A stretch of 64,000 bases of DNA. Origin: Rossellomorea arthrocnemi. GTDB lineage: Bacteria; Bacillota; Bacilli; Bacillales; Bacillaceae_B. Where the stretch lies: the NCBI RefSeq assembly GCF_904424705.1, contig NZ_CAJGBF010000006.1:62001-126000 (forward strand), read 5' to 3'. The notes beneath the pieces are model-generated. The model saw only the letters and a list, made by a program, of their open reading frames with translations, made no database searches and was not told the DNA's origin. A program made the translations under genes and the position numbers. This document shows positions 44,907-52,415 of this stretch, in pieces; position 1 is the stretch's first letter, and every line of letters starts with the position of its first letter.

Positions 44907-46739
44907 ATGAGCACAGAAATTAATAATAACAACAGAAAATATTCATCCAAGCAATATACATATGGACATCTAAAAGGTAAATTTAAATTACCTAGTTTTC
45001 AAAGAAGGTTGGTATGGAGTATTAAGCAGAAAAAGGAATTTATTGAAACTTTAAGTTCAGGTTTTCCTTTTGGTTCAATTCTGGTTTACCAATATTCTGG
45101 AGCTAATGAGATTACATTAATAGATGGACTGCAGCGTGTTTCAACTATTCAAGATTATGAAAAATCACCTGAACAATATATTGAACTTAACCTAGAGGCA
45201 CAAAAGTTAATAGATACACTTTGGATACCTGAAGAAGATAAGGGCAATGAAAATATAATAAAAGCGTTATCTCGAACAATTGAAGAACTATTTAAAACTT
45301 TATTGCGAGCTAATAGTCCTGATCCCCTCTACCTCTTAGATAAAATTAACTCGAGTGATGATTTAGCTAGATATACAGATAGTTCAATAGATAGAAAAAT
45401 AATACAAATACAACATGAGATATTACAGAAAAAACATAATTTCTTAGATGTTGACAACATCGAGATTCCTACGATTGAATTTTTAGGAGACGAAGATGAA
45501 CTTGCAAAAGTCTTTGAAAACCTTAATAAAGGTGGAATAAAGCTTACCAAATATCAGGTTTTCGCTGCACAATGGTATAACGATATTATTAATTTAAATG
45601 ATAAGACAAATAATCAAAAGCTCTTAGAAGCTATAATAGATAGATATGTTAAACTTAATGAAAATAGAGATATTAAAATTGAAAATTTCTCACCAGAAGA
45701 AATGCGAGAACAAAATACTATTAATTTATCGGAACTATGTTACGGGATAGGAAAACTTATACTTGAGGTTTCCCCAACTTTTTATTCGAGTAAGAAACTT
45801 GAACAACTAGATGATCTTGCAGATGAAATAGGATACTCAACAATTGGAGTAGTATTTGGTGTTGACAATAAAAAATTACACACTCTAAAAAAGCAGATTG
45901 ATGAAGTATTAAATGCAGATCTTTTAGAAGTTTTAATTAATAAAATATTAAAGATATATATAAATATCAATTCTCACTTTGAAAAATATTTAAAACAATT
46001 TAAACAAGAAAAATCATACGAAAATAAAAAGATCAGTAACTTCAAATTTTTATCTTATTTTGCTGACCTATGGTCCAATAATTTCACAATTACTAAAGAT
46101 GGAGAGGTAAGGGATAATTCTGCTGGGCAAGACAGAACATATTCTAAGTCTTTAAATAACTTAATATATTATTATTTAAAGGATGCAGCATTAAATAACT
46201 GGGGTAATGCGGGAGATTCCAGACTCAATAGTTACTACCTAGATAAAAGCAGGACCTATTCAATAAAACCATCAAAAGAAAATTTTGAAGAGACGCTAAA
46301 ATTCTGGTGGAAAGATAGACTATTGAATCACAGCATAATGTTTGATGATATATCGAAGCTTATTCTAACTGTGTATTATAATTTAATTGAAGATAATGGA
46401 TTAGTAGAAGGAAGAAACAATGATTACGAACATATAGTTGTTCGCGCGAAGTTAAAAGATCGATATAAGGAGCTAATTATACCAGGAGGCGCTTTAGGGA
46501 ATATGATGTTCTTGGATAGTAGCATAAATAGAGGTAAGAAAGATCTCCACTTATATAAATTATTGAACTCTGGTGAGGATATTAAGGAAGATTTTAGAAA
46601 AATAGCTTTGTACCCTACAGAACAAGAAATAAATTCAATAGAATCTAGCCTTGAACATAATACAGCAGAAGCAACTATCGCATTTATTACCCAAAGAGGT
46701 AATGCAATAATTGAAAAATTAGTAGAAAAAATGTACTGA
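44907..46739 (+). CDS. DUF262/GmrSD-like defence nuclease
   Basis: A 610-residue protein of the GmrSD type, whose characterised members are type IV restriction enzymes against modified phage DNA. The N-terminal DUF262 domain has FQRRLVW (31-37) and the nucleotide-hydrolysis motif DGLQR (73-77; DGQQR in most). The C-terminus has an HNH-like pattern as in DUF1524: His509 in NDYEHIV, Asn532 in GALGN and Asn541 in SSINRGK. TTTAGGAGGGTT precedes the ATG. It stands alone between the ParA operon and the TIR-caspase pair. Confidence 0.8.
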   Translation: MSTEINNNNRKYSSKQYTYGHLKGKFKLPSFQRRLVWSIKQKKEFIETLSSGFPFGSILVYQYSGANEITLIDGLQRVSTIQDYEKSPEQYIELNLEAQKLIDTLWIPEEDKGNENIIKALSRTIEELFKTLLRANSPDPLYLLDKINSSDDLARYTDSSIDRKIIQIQHEILQKKHNFLDVDNIEIPTIEFLGDEDELAKVFENLNKGGIKLTKYQVFAAQWYNDIINLNDKTNNQKLLEAIIDRYVKLNENRDIKIENFSPEEMREQNTINLSELCYGIGKLILEVSPTFYSSKKLEQLDDLADEIGYSTIGVVFGVDNKKLHTLKKQIDEVLNADLLEVLINKILKIYININSHFEKYLKQFKQEKSYENKKISNFKFLSYFADLWSNNFTITKDGEVRDNSAGQDRTYSKSLNNLIYYYLKDAALNNWGNAGDSRLNSYYLDKSRTYSIKPSKENFEETLKFWWKDRLLNHSIMFDDISKLILTVYYNLIEDNGLVEGRNNDYEHIVVRAKLKDRYKELIIPGGALGNMMFLDSSINRGKKDLHLYKLLNSGEDIKEDFRKIALYPTEQEINSIESSLEHNTAEATIAFITQRGNAIIEKLVEKMY

Positions 46740-46781
46740 ACTAAATTTTAATGATAAAATTAAACACAAAAAATTTAATAT

Positions 46782-46834
46782 CGGGATCAGACTCCTGGCT
46801 CATTAAAGCTTCACCGTGCCGAGTGTCTGACCCC
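46782..46834. repeat. GGTCTGACCC-bounded element, copy A
   Basis: CGGGATCAGACTC and GTGTCTGACCCC flank CTCATTAAAGCTTCACCGTG, the same inner sequence as copies at 49318 and 49532. Confidence 0.8.
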
Positions 46835-46935
46835 ATTAATCCCCAAAATTAGAGTTTATTCACTAATAAGCTTTTCCAAACCAGTAGAACACAGATGCCT
46901 TCATCTGTGTCCATTTAATTGACGGACTGTTATAT

Positions 46936-47904
46936 TTATATCCTTTTATCCTTAACTAACCTCCAATAATGATATCCTAAAGCAGTTAGTTTACATGATT
47001 TTGAATTCATAGCTGCAAAATACATATGATCCTCATTAACCGGTACAATTAACCCTACTCCTTCGAGTTTTTGTAGAATCTTAAATTTATTTACATTATC
47101 TTGATTTGCAAACGGTTCTATAACTTTATGTTCGACATCGACAGTGTTTGTATCTTCGTATGATGGATCCAAGTTAAATTCATGCTGTGGAGCAGGAAAA
47201 AATTCAACAAGCTTTCTTAATATATTTGTTGGAACTTGTGATTCAATTGTCCTTAATGCTGTAAACCGGGTAATGTTTGTTTTGAAAACCGGCCTTTGAT
47301 CCCATGGTCCTAAAGCTTGGTCAATGTATGCATAAACACTACCAGGAGTTATATGTCCCCTTAAATCAGCGGCTCCCCCCCGTAAAGCATCTAGTAATAA
47401 ATTCGTAAATACGCCATGGCCATTAAATTCAAGTGAAGGTTCAAAATCCCTACTAGCTGTTAATATAGAAACACCTTCAACAATTTGTGTAGTTATTCCA
47501 CCAGTAACTTTAGGAGAACCCAATGCACCGGAATGACAACAATCAAGAATAATAATACGATTTCTTGCATTTGAACTATTCGCAATTGTAAGAATTTCAT
47601 CCATAGAGACTCCTAGATCATGTTCTTGATAGTCTGGTGTACAAATATAACCACCAACATCGTCTACGTAGCCATGTCCAGAAAAGTAGAATAATGATGT
47701 ATCACTATCACCACTAAATAAATCTACAATTAACCCTTTCAGCTCAGATTTAGTTGAAACATTTGTGACTAGCTTAATGTCGAAATTTGGTGAACCATCA
47801 CCATTACTTTCTATAATACTAGCTAATGCAGAAGCATCATTTTCACATCCAGAAAGGGGGGAAGCTGGATATTTGTTAATCCCTACAACTAATGCCTTCC
47901 TCAT
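46936..47904 (-). CDS. Caspase-like protease, type IV Thoeris effector candidate
   Basis: A 322-residue C14 caspase-family protease. The catalytic pair is His77 in YFSGHGY and Cys123 in ILDCCHSG, and the N-terminus MRKALVVGINKYPASPL is typical of bacterial metacaspase-like enzymes. Residues about 215-322 form a second domain ending in a winged-helix-like KFKILQKLEGVGLIVPVNED, a plausible ligand-binding or regulatory part. It starts 15 bases after the TIR-domain gene, on the same strand. In the described type IV Thoeris system, the TIR protein makes a cyclic ADP-ribose isomer that switches on such a protease, which then degrades host proteins. Confidence 0.85.
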   Translation of the reverse strand: MRKALVVGINKYPASPLSGCENDASALASIIESNGDGSPNFDIKLVTNVSTKSELKGLIVDLFSGDSDTSLFYFSGHGYVDDVGGYICTPDYQEHDLGVSMDEILTIANSSNARNRIIILDCCHSGALGSPKVTGGITTQIVEGVSILTASRDFEPSLEFNGHGVFTNLLLDALRGGAADLRGHITPGSVYAYIDQALGPWDQRPVFKTNITRFTALRTIESQVPTNILRKLVEFFPAPQHEFNLDPSYEDTNTVDVEHKVIEPFANQDNVNKFKILQKLEGVGLIVPVNEDHMYFAAMNSKSCKLTALGYHYWRLVKDKRI

Positions 47905-47919
47905 TTCAGATCCCCCTGT

Positions 47920-48306
47920 TCAATTTAAAGTATTTATCCAGTTAGCTATGTTATCCCATGTCCACTTAACTACTCTAATACCAGTTAGTTCTGATGGAAT
48001 AGTAGCTGGACGATTTTCTTGACTACCCCAAATGCCTCTACATGGAATACCTTCTTCCTTCGCACATTTAATTTCCCAAAGCTGCCCATCAGCATTTTTA
48101 GTATTCTTAGTAACTATGATAATTACTCCATCACAACCTTTAATTCTCGTACGACAATTAGTTTTCCAAGAAGAATCCCACGGTTTTTTAACTGACATAT
48201 CCACAAATTCGAATGGAGAATTATGATTTTTAGCTTGTCCTACCAAAAAATCTCTTAATGTTTTATCCTCCATAGCAAAACTAATAAAAATTCTTTTTTT
48301 GGCCAT
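47920..48306 (-). CDS. TIR-domain protein (ThsB-like), type IV Thoeris sensor candidate
   Basis: A 128-residue protein made of one TIR-like domain of the ThsB/DUF1863 type. It opens KKRIFISFAMEDKTLRDFLV, continues with PFEFVDMSVKKPWDSSWK and a VIIIVTKNTK strand, and has the candidate catalytic Glu78 in LWEIKCAKE. ThsB proteins sense phage and convert NAD to a cyclic ADP-ribose signal. I use the ATG at 48306 (MAKK); 30 more codons are open but AT-rich. The caspase gene follows 15 bases downstream, so sensor and effector form one operon. Confidence 0.87.
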   Translation of the reverse strand: MAKKRIFISFAMEDKTLRDFLVGQAKNHNSPFEFVDMSVKKPWDSSWKTNCRTRIKGCDGVIIIVTKNTKNADGQLWEIKCAKEEGIPCRGIWGSQENRPATIPSELTGIRVVKWTWDNIANWINTLN

Positions 48307-48529
48307 GAATCTCTCACTCTCTTTCTTTATTGAAATATTTTTGATATTTCTTGTTGAATAATAGTATGTTTTGTATAAATATATCAAAAATAACAATAAA
48401 ATTCCATATTTGCTATTTTTAAGCTGGATTTTCTGAACTGAATATTTTATGTAATCATTAAAATATTTACTTAATTTAACAAATACATTATACTAAATTG
48501 ACGAAAAACTTTTTGTAATGGGGGACCTG

Positions 48530-49177
48530 ATGCAATTTTCTGAGCTTACTATTAGATTACTCTTAATTTTTTTTCCAGGTATTATCTCTGCAATTATTAT
48601 TGATAATTTAACAATACATAGAGGAAGAGAGCTAAAAGTGTTTTTATTAAATGCTTTTATTCTAGGGCTTGCTTCTTATTTTATATTATTTATCTTAATA
48701 TCAATAAATAACTGGATTGTTAAATTAAAAGGATTAGATCCTTCTTGGAAAGTAAAATTTCTTAATTCACTTATAGATAAAAAATCAAATATTGATATTA
48801 AAGAAGTTTTGATTGCCACAATGATATCATTTTTACTAGGGCTTTTAATTTCCGCAGCGATAAACTATAAGATTCTTCACCGAATTGCAAAAAAAATAAA
48901 AATCACCAAGAAGTTTGGCCAGTTAGATGTCTGGTCTTATACTTTTGATTCTCCTGACATAGGGTGGATAATAGTAAGAGATCTTGACCAAGATCTTATG
49001 TATCAGGGATGGATTGAGGCATTCTCAGATACACATGAGATTAATGAGCTTTTATTAAGGGACGTAAATGTATATAGAAACTCTACTGCTGAAGAGCTAT
49101 ATTTTATGCAAGGACTTTATATTACAAGAGACTTAAATAATATTATCATTGAATTCCCTCACATTGAGAATGAATAG
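48530..49177 (+). CDS. DUF6338-like membrane protein
   Basis: A 215-residue protein with membrane segments at about 6-24, 35-60 and 87-108, and a C-terminal cytoplasmic domain of about 90 residues (WSYTFDSPDIGWIIVRDLDQ, then YQGWIEAFSDT). This resembles the DUF6338 family. GGGGGACC precedes the ATG at 48530; an ATG four codons earlier is also possible. It is followed 12 bases later by a tiny proline-rich protein gene, and it sits in the defence island. Confidence 0.65.
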   Translation: MQFSELTIRLLLIFFPGIISAIIIDNLTIHRGRELKVFLLNAFILGLASYFILFILISINNWIVKLKGLDPSWKVKFLNSLIDKKSNIDIKEVLIATMISFLLGLLISAAINYKILHRIAKKIKITKKFGQLDVWSYTFDSPDIGWIIVRDLDQDLMYQGWIEAFSDTHEINELLLRDVNVYRNSTAEELYFMQGLYITRDLNNIIIEFPHIENE

Positions 49178-49189
49178 GAGGTACATTAA

Positions 49190-49309
49190 ATGGCTGATAA
49201 TAAAAAATTAAACGAAGGTTATATTAAAAAAGGGGGGTTAAATCCCAAACCATCTTCCCCTCGACCACCAGCTCCTCCAGCACAAAAACCTCCATCTACA
49301 AATAATTAA
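49190..49309 (+). CDS. 39-residue proline-rich protein
   Basis: It starts MADNKKLNEGYIKKGGLNPK and ends with a run of Pro-rich turns (PSSPRPPAPPAQKPP). The ATG at 49190 follows TAGGAGGTAC. Tiny proline-rich partners recur next to DUF6338-type genes as far as I recall, which argues that this is real. Function unknown; it may be a tether or substrate of the membrane protein. Confidence 0.6.
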   Translation: MADNKKLNEGYIKKGGLNPKPSSPRPPAPPAQKPPSTNN

Positions 49310-49317
49310 TAAAAAAT

Positions 49318-49368
49318 CGGGTCTGACCCTGGCTCATTAACGCTTCACCATACCAAGAGCCTGACCCC
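49318..49368. repeat. GGTCTGACCC-bounded element, copy B
   Basis: CGGGTCTGACCC, then GGCTCATTAACGCTTCACCA, then AGAGCCTGACCCC. Confidence 0.8.
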
Positions 49369-49398
49369 ATAATTTTAGTGTTTTCTCCCTTTAAAAAA

Positions 49399-49412
49399 CG
49401 GGTCTGACCCCA
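49399..49412. repeat. GGTCTGACCC half element, copy C
   Basis: Only the ACGGGTCTGACCCC end is present, without the inner part. Confidence 0.6.
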
Positions 49413-49478
49413 ATATGCGAAATACTAGCTTTCTAAATAAGCTTAGGTTTGTATATCAAAAAAATCATTTTCCTTACA

Positions 49479-49817
49479 TTACTTCCCCAAGCTTATACCG
49501 CATACTAAATGGAACATATGGCGGGGAAAAACGGGGTCAGACCCCCAGCTCATTAACACTTCACCGTACCAGGGTCTGACCCTAATATCATCGCCTTTGA
49601 TTAGAGAAGCAGTCATTAATGTCCGGTTGCTAGGACTAGCATAAATAGAATGAAATTCCACATCTTTTAACCTGTTCCCTAGTGATAACGCATTTTCCAT
49701 TCCGTTCTCAGTTAAATCAGAGTCTTTCCATCCCTGTAACTTCCTTTGGGTATTCAACACAGTTTCACCGTGTCTTGTAACAAAAAGTCTAAGCAACCTA
49801 TTCAGCTTCTTAAACAA
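49479..49817 (-). pseudogene. Histidine phosphatase, truncated by a repeat element
   Basis: The N-terminal 75 residues are a phosphoglycerate-mutase-like histidine phosphatase (FVTRHGETVLNTQRKLQGWK, then SDLTENG and IYASPSNRTLMTA). After LIKGDDI the frame runs into element copy D (49532-49582), and what follows is not family-like. The second catalytic His region is missing. The element appears to have entered or replaced the 3' half of the gene, so activity is unlikely. Confidence 0.75.
49532..49582. repeat. GGTCTGACCC-bounded element, copy D
   Basis: CGGGGTCAGACCC, then AGCTCATTAACACTTCACCG, then AGGGTCTGACCC; it interrupts the histidine phosphatase frame. Confidence 0.85.
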
Positions 49818-49936
49818 TCGAGTATAAGTAACATTTCACCATTAAAACTAGGATAGTCGTTTCAAACTCACCCAACATAAAATGAGGACTAAGGTAAAAA
49901 GGGAGACGAAGGAACAGTAAGGTCTCCAAAAACCAC

Positions 49937-49971
49937 TAAAAAGGACAAGGCGGCCGCCTTGTCCCTTTTTA
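49937..49971. terminator. Intrinsic terminator, perfect palindrome
   Basis: AAAAAGGACAAGGCGGCC and its near-exact complement, flanked by A and T tracts, 60 bases past the gene ending at 50031. Confidence 0.85.
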
Positions 49972-50030
49972 ACACTATTCGCAGTGAACCTAACACGCCA
50001 TATATGTGCCAGTTCCCCCGCATTTCTTAT

Positions 50031-50885
50031 TTAAGCACGCAATAATGCTCCATTTGGTTCTTTTAACTCCTGCTCTACTATTTGATTCATCTTAGAGAAG
50101 TGGTCCAGAAATTGTTGTGCCAGTTCTTGTTCCTCGGTGTCACTTTTCAATGAAACGATGTCGCGCAAAATCTGAGCCATCCACGAATTATCAAAATAAC
50201 GGTACTTGCCTGTATTCCAAGTCGTTTTTTGAGGGGATTTTTCATTGGCATAGTACTTCCAGAAAGGCATCTGCTTCGATTCCTCGTCTGTAAGTTGGAG
50301 TCTGTAATGGGAATGGGCAGGAATATTTCCATCTTCACAAAGTTTACCGATGAAATGATCCTTTACCATATAGACACCTAATATCCGTCTGTCTTTTTCA
50401 GGCATGCCGGGATCAAGCGCTGTCAGCAGGACCGCACTGTTTTGGTGTAAGCGACTGGGTTTGTTTGGCTTGCCCTTATTAGTACCACTTTTAATTTCAC
50501 CAGAGGAAACCGTCCAATCTGAAAAGGAGCTACTCTGTTCTTCTGTATCACACCTGTAAACCATCTGCGATTCGGGATGAAGTTTATGATTTTTCATAAG
50601 TTTTTCATGACCCACTCGAAGCTCCTGGTTTTTTCTTTGCCTTGCCTTTTCCTCTTCCTTCTGCATTTCTTTCTCTTTGAGTTCTATTTCCTGCTCATGT
50701 AAAATTTTTTCAAGTGAATTGGCAGCACTTTTATCATGTAGTTTCAAGTGCTGTCCAAATACATCCGGGTAAACAAATTTTTTATTTTCCGAGGCGAAAT
50801 GTATTTCAACTACCGTATCATTATGATGAACGATACTTCCCATACCAAACCGCTCATGTGTAACTTTCTTATTGATTAAATTCAA
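50031..50885 (-). CDS. Hypothetical protein with coiled coil
   Basis: A cytoplasmic protein of 284 residues. The N-terminus (NLINKKVTHERFGMGSIVHH) resembles a short beta-rich domain seen at the start of several uncharacterised Bacillus proteins. A charged coiled coil follows (about 55-92, rich in Glu, Lys and Gln), then a C-terminal globular domain with RRILGVYMVKDHFIGKLCED and WKYYAN. TTG at 50885 follows AAGGAGGAC. I cannot assign a function. Confidence 0.7.
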   Translation of the reverse strand: MNLINKKVTHERFGMGSIVHHNDTVVEIHFASENKKFVYPDVFGQHLKLHDKSAANSLEKILHEQEIELKEKEMQKEEEKARQRKNQELRVGHEKLMKNHKLHPESQMVYRCDTEEQSSSFSDWTVSSGEIKSGTNKGKPNKPSRLHQNSAVLLTALDPGMPEKDRRILGVYMVKDHFIGKLCEDGNIPAHSHYRLQLTDEESKQMPFWKYYANEKSPQKTTWNTGKYRYFDNSWMAQILRDIVSLKSDTEEQELAQQFLDHFSKMNQIVEQELKEPNGALLRA

Positions 50886-51277
50886 TATATTAGTCCTCCT
50901 TGTATAATAACTCGGGTACTATTGCCTAAAAAGCTCACAAAAACTGTTTGAATTTCCCTTCGGTTAAATAAGATCTTTAACTAAACGTTCAATATAAAAA
51001 AATTACCAGGTAGTCATTATAGCATTTTTATGATGAAAATACAAATTTATTGTTGACAACCTATTTTATCGCGGGTTAAAATGTAGTTTTGTTTAAATCT
51101 TGATGATTGGTACAACCCTGATTTTTTTGGTTTTTCTCGTCAAAATCCCCATATTGACCGACTGTACGGTAACGATGGACGTGCACCAATGAGGAGGGTT
51201 ACAATTAAAAAAAGAAGCACGAGAACCCTCATCCCAATGCTTCCTAAATATATAAATAAATGAGCATATATCCACTA
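50886..51277. other. Gene-free region
   Basis: No supported gene. AAAACTAGTG-type and other AT-rich stretches only; one short frame after GAGGAGGG near 51190 lacks a standard start and is not called. Confidence 0.45.
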
Positions 51278-52300
51278 TTATTCCCTATTCCCCCGGAACC
51301 CGACAGTCGATCCCCGCTTCACCAATTGAACATCCAATACCATTTTCATAAGTTCCGTCGACTTATTTTCAATTAAATCAATCAGATTGGTGGTGGCCTT
51401 TACACCGATTTCATAAATAGGCTGCTGAATGGTGCTTATTTCGGGTTCGACCATTTGGGTCAATTGAATTCCGTCAAAGCCTATGATGGCTATGTCCTCC
51501 GGTACTTTCTTTTTTAAGAGTTGGAGTTGTTTCAGGGAGCCGAGGGCCATCAGATCATTCCCTAGAAATATACCATCTACATCCTCATGTTCCTCCAAGA
51601 TTTGTTTGGTTACTTTCATTCCGCTATCTAAAGAAAAGTCTCCTTCGTATGTCAGGATTTCTTTATCAGGGGAATGGGCACGTATCGTGTCAACAAACCC
51701 ATTCATCCGTTCGATGACCGGCTTGGAAATGGGTAAGCCTGATACATGGGCAATTTTTTTACATCCGATTTCGATCAAATGTTCCGTGGCAAGCTTGGCC
51801 CCCATATAGTTATCGACTTCAATAGAGTTATATGAGTCCCCATCAGCCGCTCGGTCGATCTTAACGAATGGGATATTAAGTCCTTTTAATTCATCCCTCA
51901 TTTTATCGCTGAATTGAAAGGAAGCAATGATAAAGCCATCCACATACCGATTCTGGAATGTTCTCCAAAAGGTATTATTCTGAAGCTCTTCATGCTCGGC
52001 GTTCACGAGGATAAGACTGTAGCCTTTTGATTTGGCTACATCTTCTATGGCGACGACCAATTCAGGGAAGAATGGGTTTTTGATATCGGGAATAATGAGG
52101 GCAATCGAGTTTGTTTTCTTCTTCGCCAGCCCTCTTGCAATTTCATTGGGTTTGTAATCCAATAATTCCATGACCTTCTTGATTTTTTCCTCACTTGCTT
52201 TACCTATGTATCCACTATTGTTCAAGTACCTTGAGACGGTGGCTACGGACACACCTGCTTCTCTTGCCACATCTCGTATTGTTACTGACTTTCTTTCCAC
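51278..52300 (-). CDS. LacI-family transcriptional regulator of the ribosyl-glycoside operon
   Basis: A 340-residue regulator with an N-terminal LacI helix-turn-helix (TIRDVAREAGVSVATVSRYL, about 7-26), hinge helix (NEIARGLAKKK) and a periplasmic-binding-protein-like sensor domain. The sensor looks like those of ribose-type repressors (DGFIIASF, GCKKIAHVSG, FLGNDLMALG). GTG at 52300 follows AAAGAGGT. It lies 3' of the operon on the same strand beyond a terminator. The palindromes at 61650-61702 are its likely targets, and the operon substrate its likely inducer. Confidence 0.88.
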   Translation of the reverse strand: MERKSVTIRDVAREAGVSVATVSRYLNNSGYIGKASEEKIKKVMELLDYKPNEIARGLAKKKTNSIALIIPDIKNPFFPELVVAIEDVAKSKGYSLILVNAEHEELQNNTFWRTFQNRYVDGFIIASFQFSDKMRDELKGLNIPFVKIDRAADGDSYNSIEVDNYMGAKLATEHLIEIGCKKIAHVSGLPISKPVIERMNGFVDTIRAHSPDKEILTYEGDFSLDSGMKVTKQILEEHEDVDGIFLGNDLMALGSLKQLQLLKKKVPEDIAIIGFDGIQLTQMVEPEISTIQQPIYEIGVKATTNLIDLIENKSTELMKMVLDVQLVKRGSTVGFRGNRE

Positions 52301-52366
52301 AAGATTGTACCTCTTTCTTTATCAGCCGTTTCCTTCTAGTATATCAATTGATGGATTAAAAAGGGG

Positions 52367-52404
52367 AAATAAGCATCAGAACCAACATGATTCTGATGCT
52401 TATT
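52367..52404 (-). terminator. Terminator of the ADP-ribosylglycohydrolase operon
   Basis: AATAAGCATCAGAA pairs with TTCTGATGCTTATT around a nine-base loop, followed on the minus strand by TTATTT. Confidence 0.75.
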
Positions 52405-52415
52405 ATACTCAATAA

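Noticed and set aside
51190-51262. Tiny frame after GAGGAGGG starting with ATT
   Set aside because: About 20 codons, no conserved feature, and the ribosome-like site is part of an inverted repeat (AGGGTT/AACCCT).
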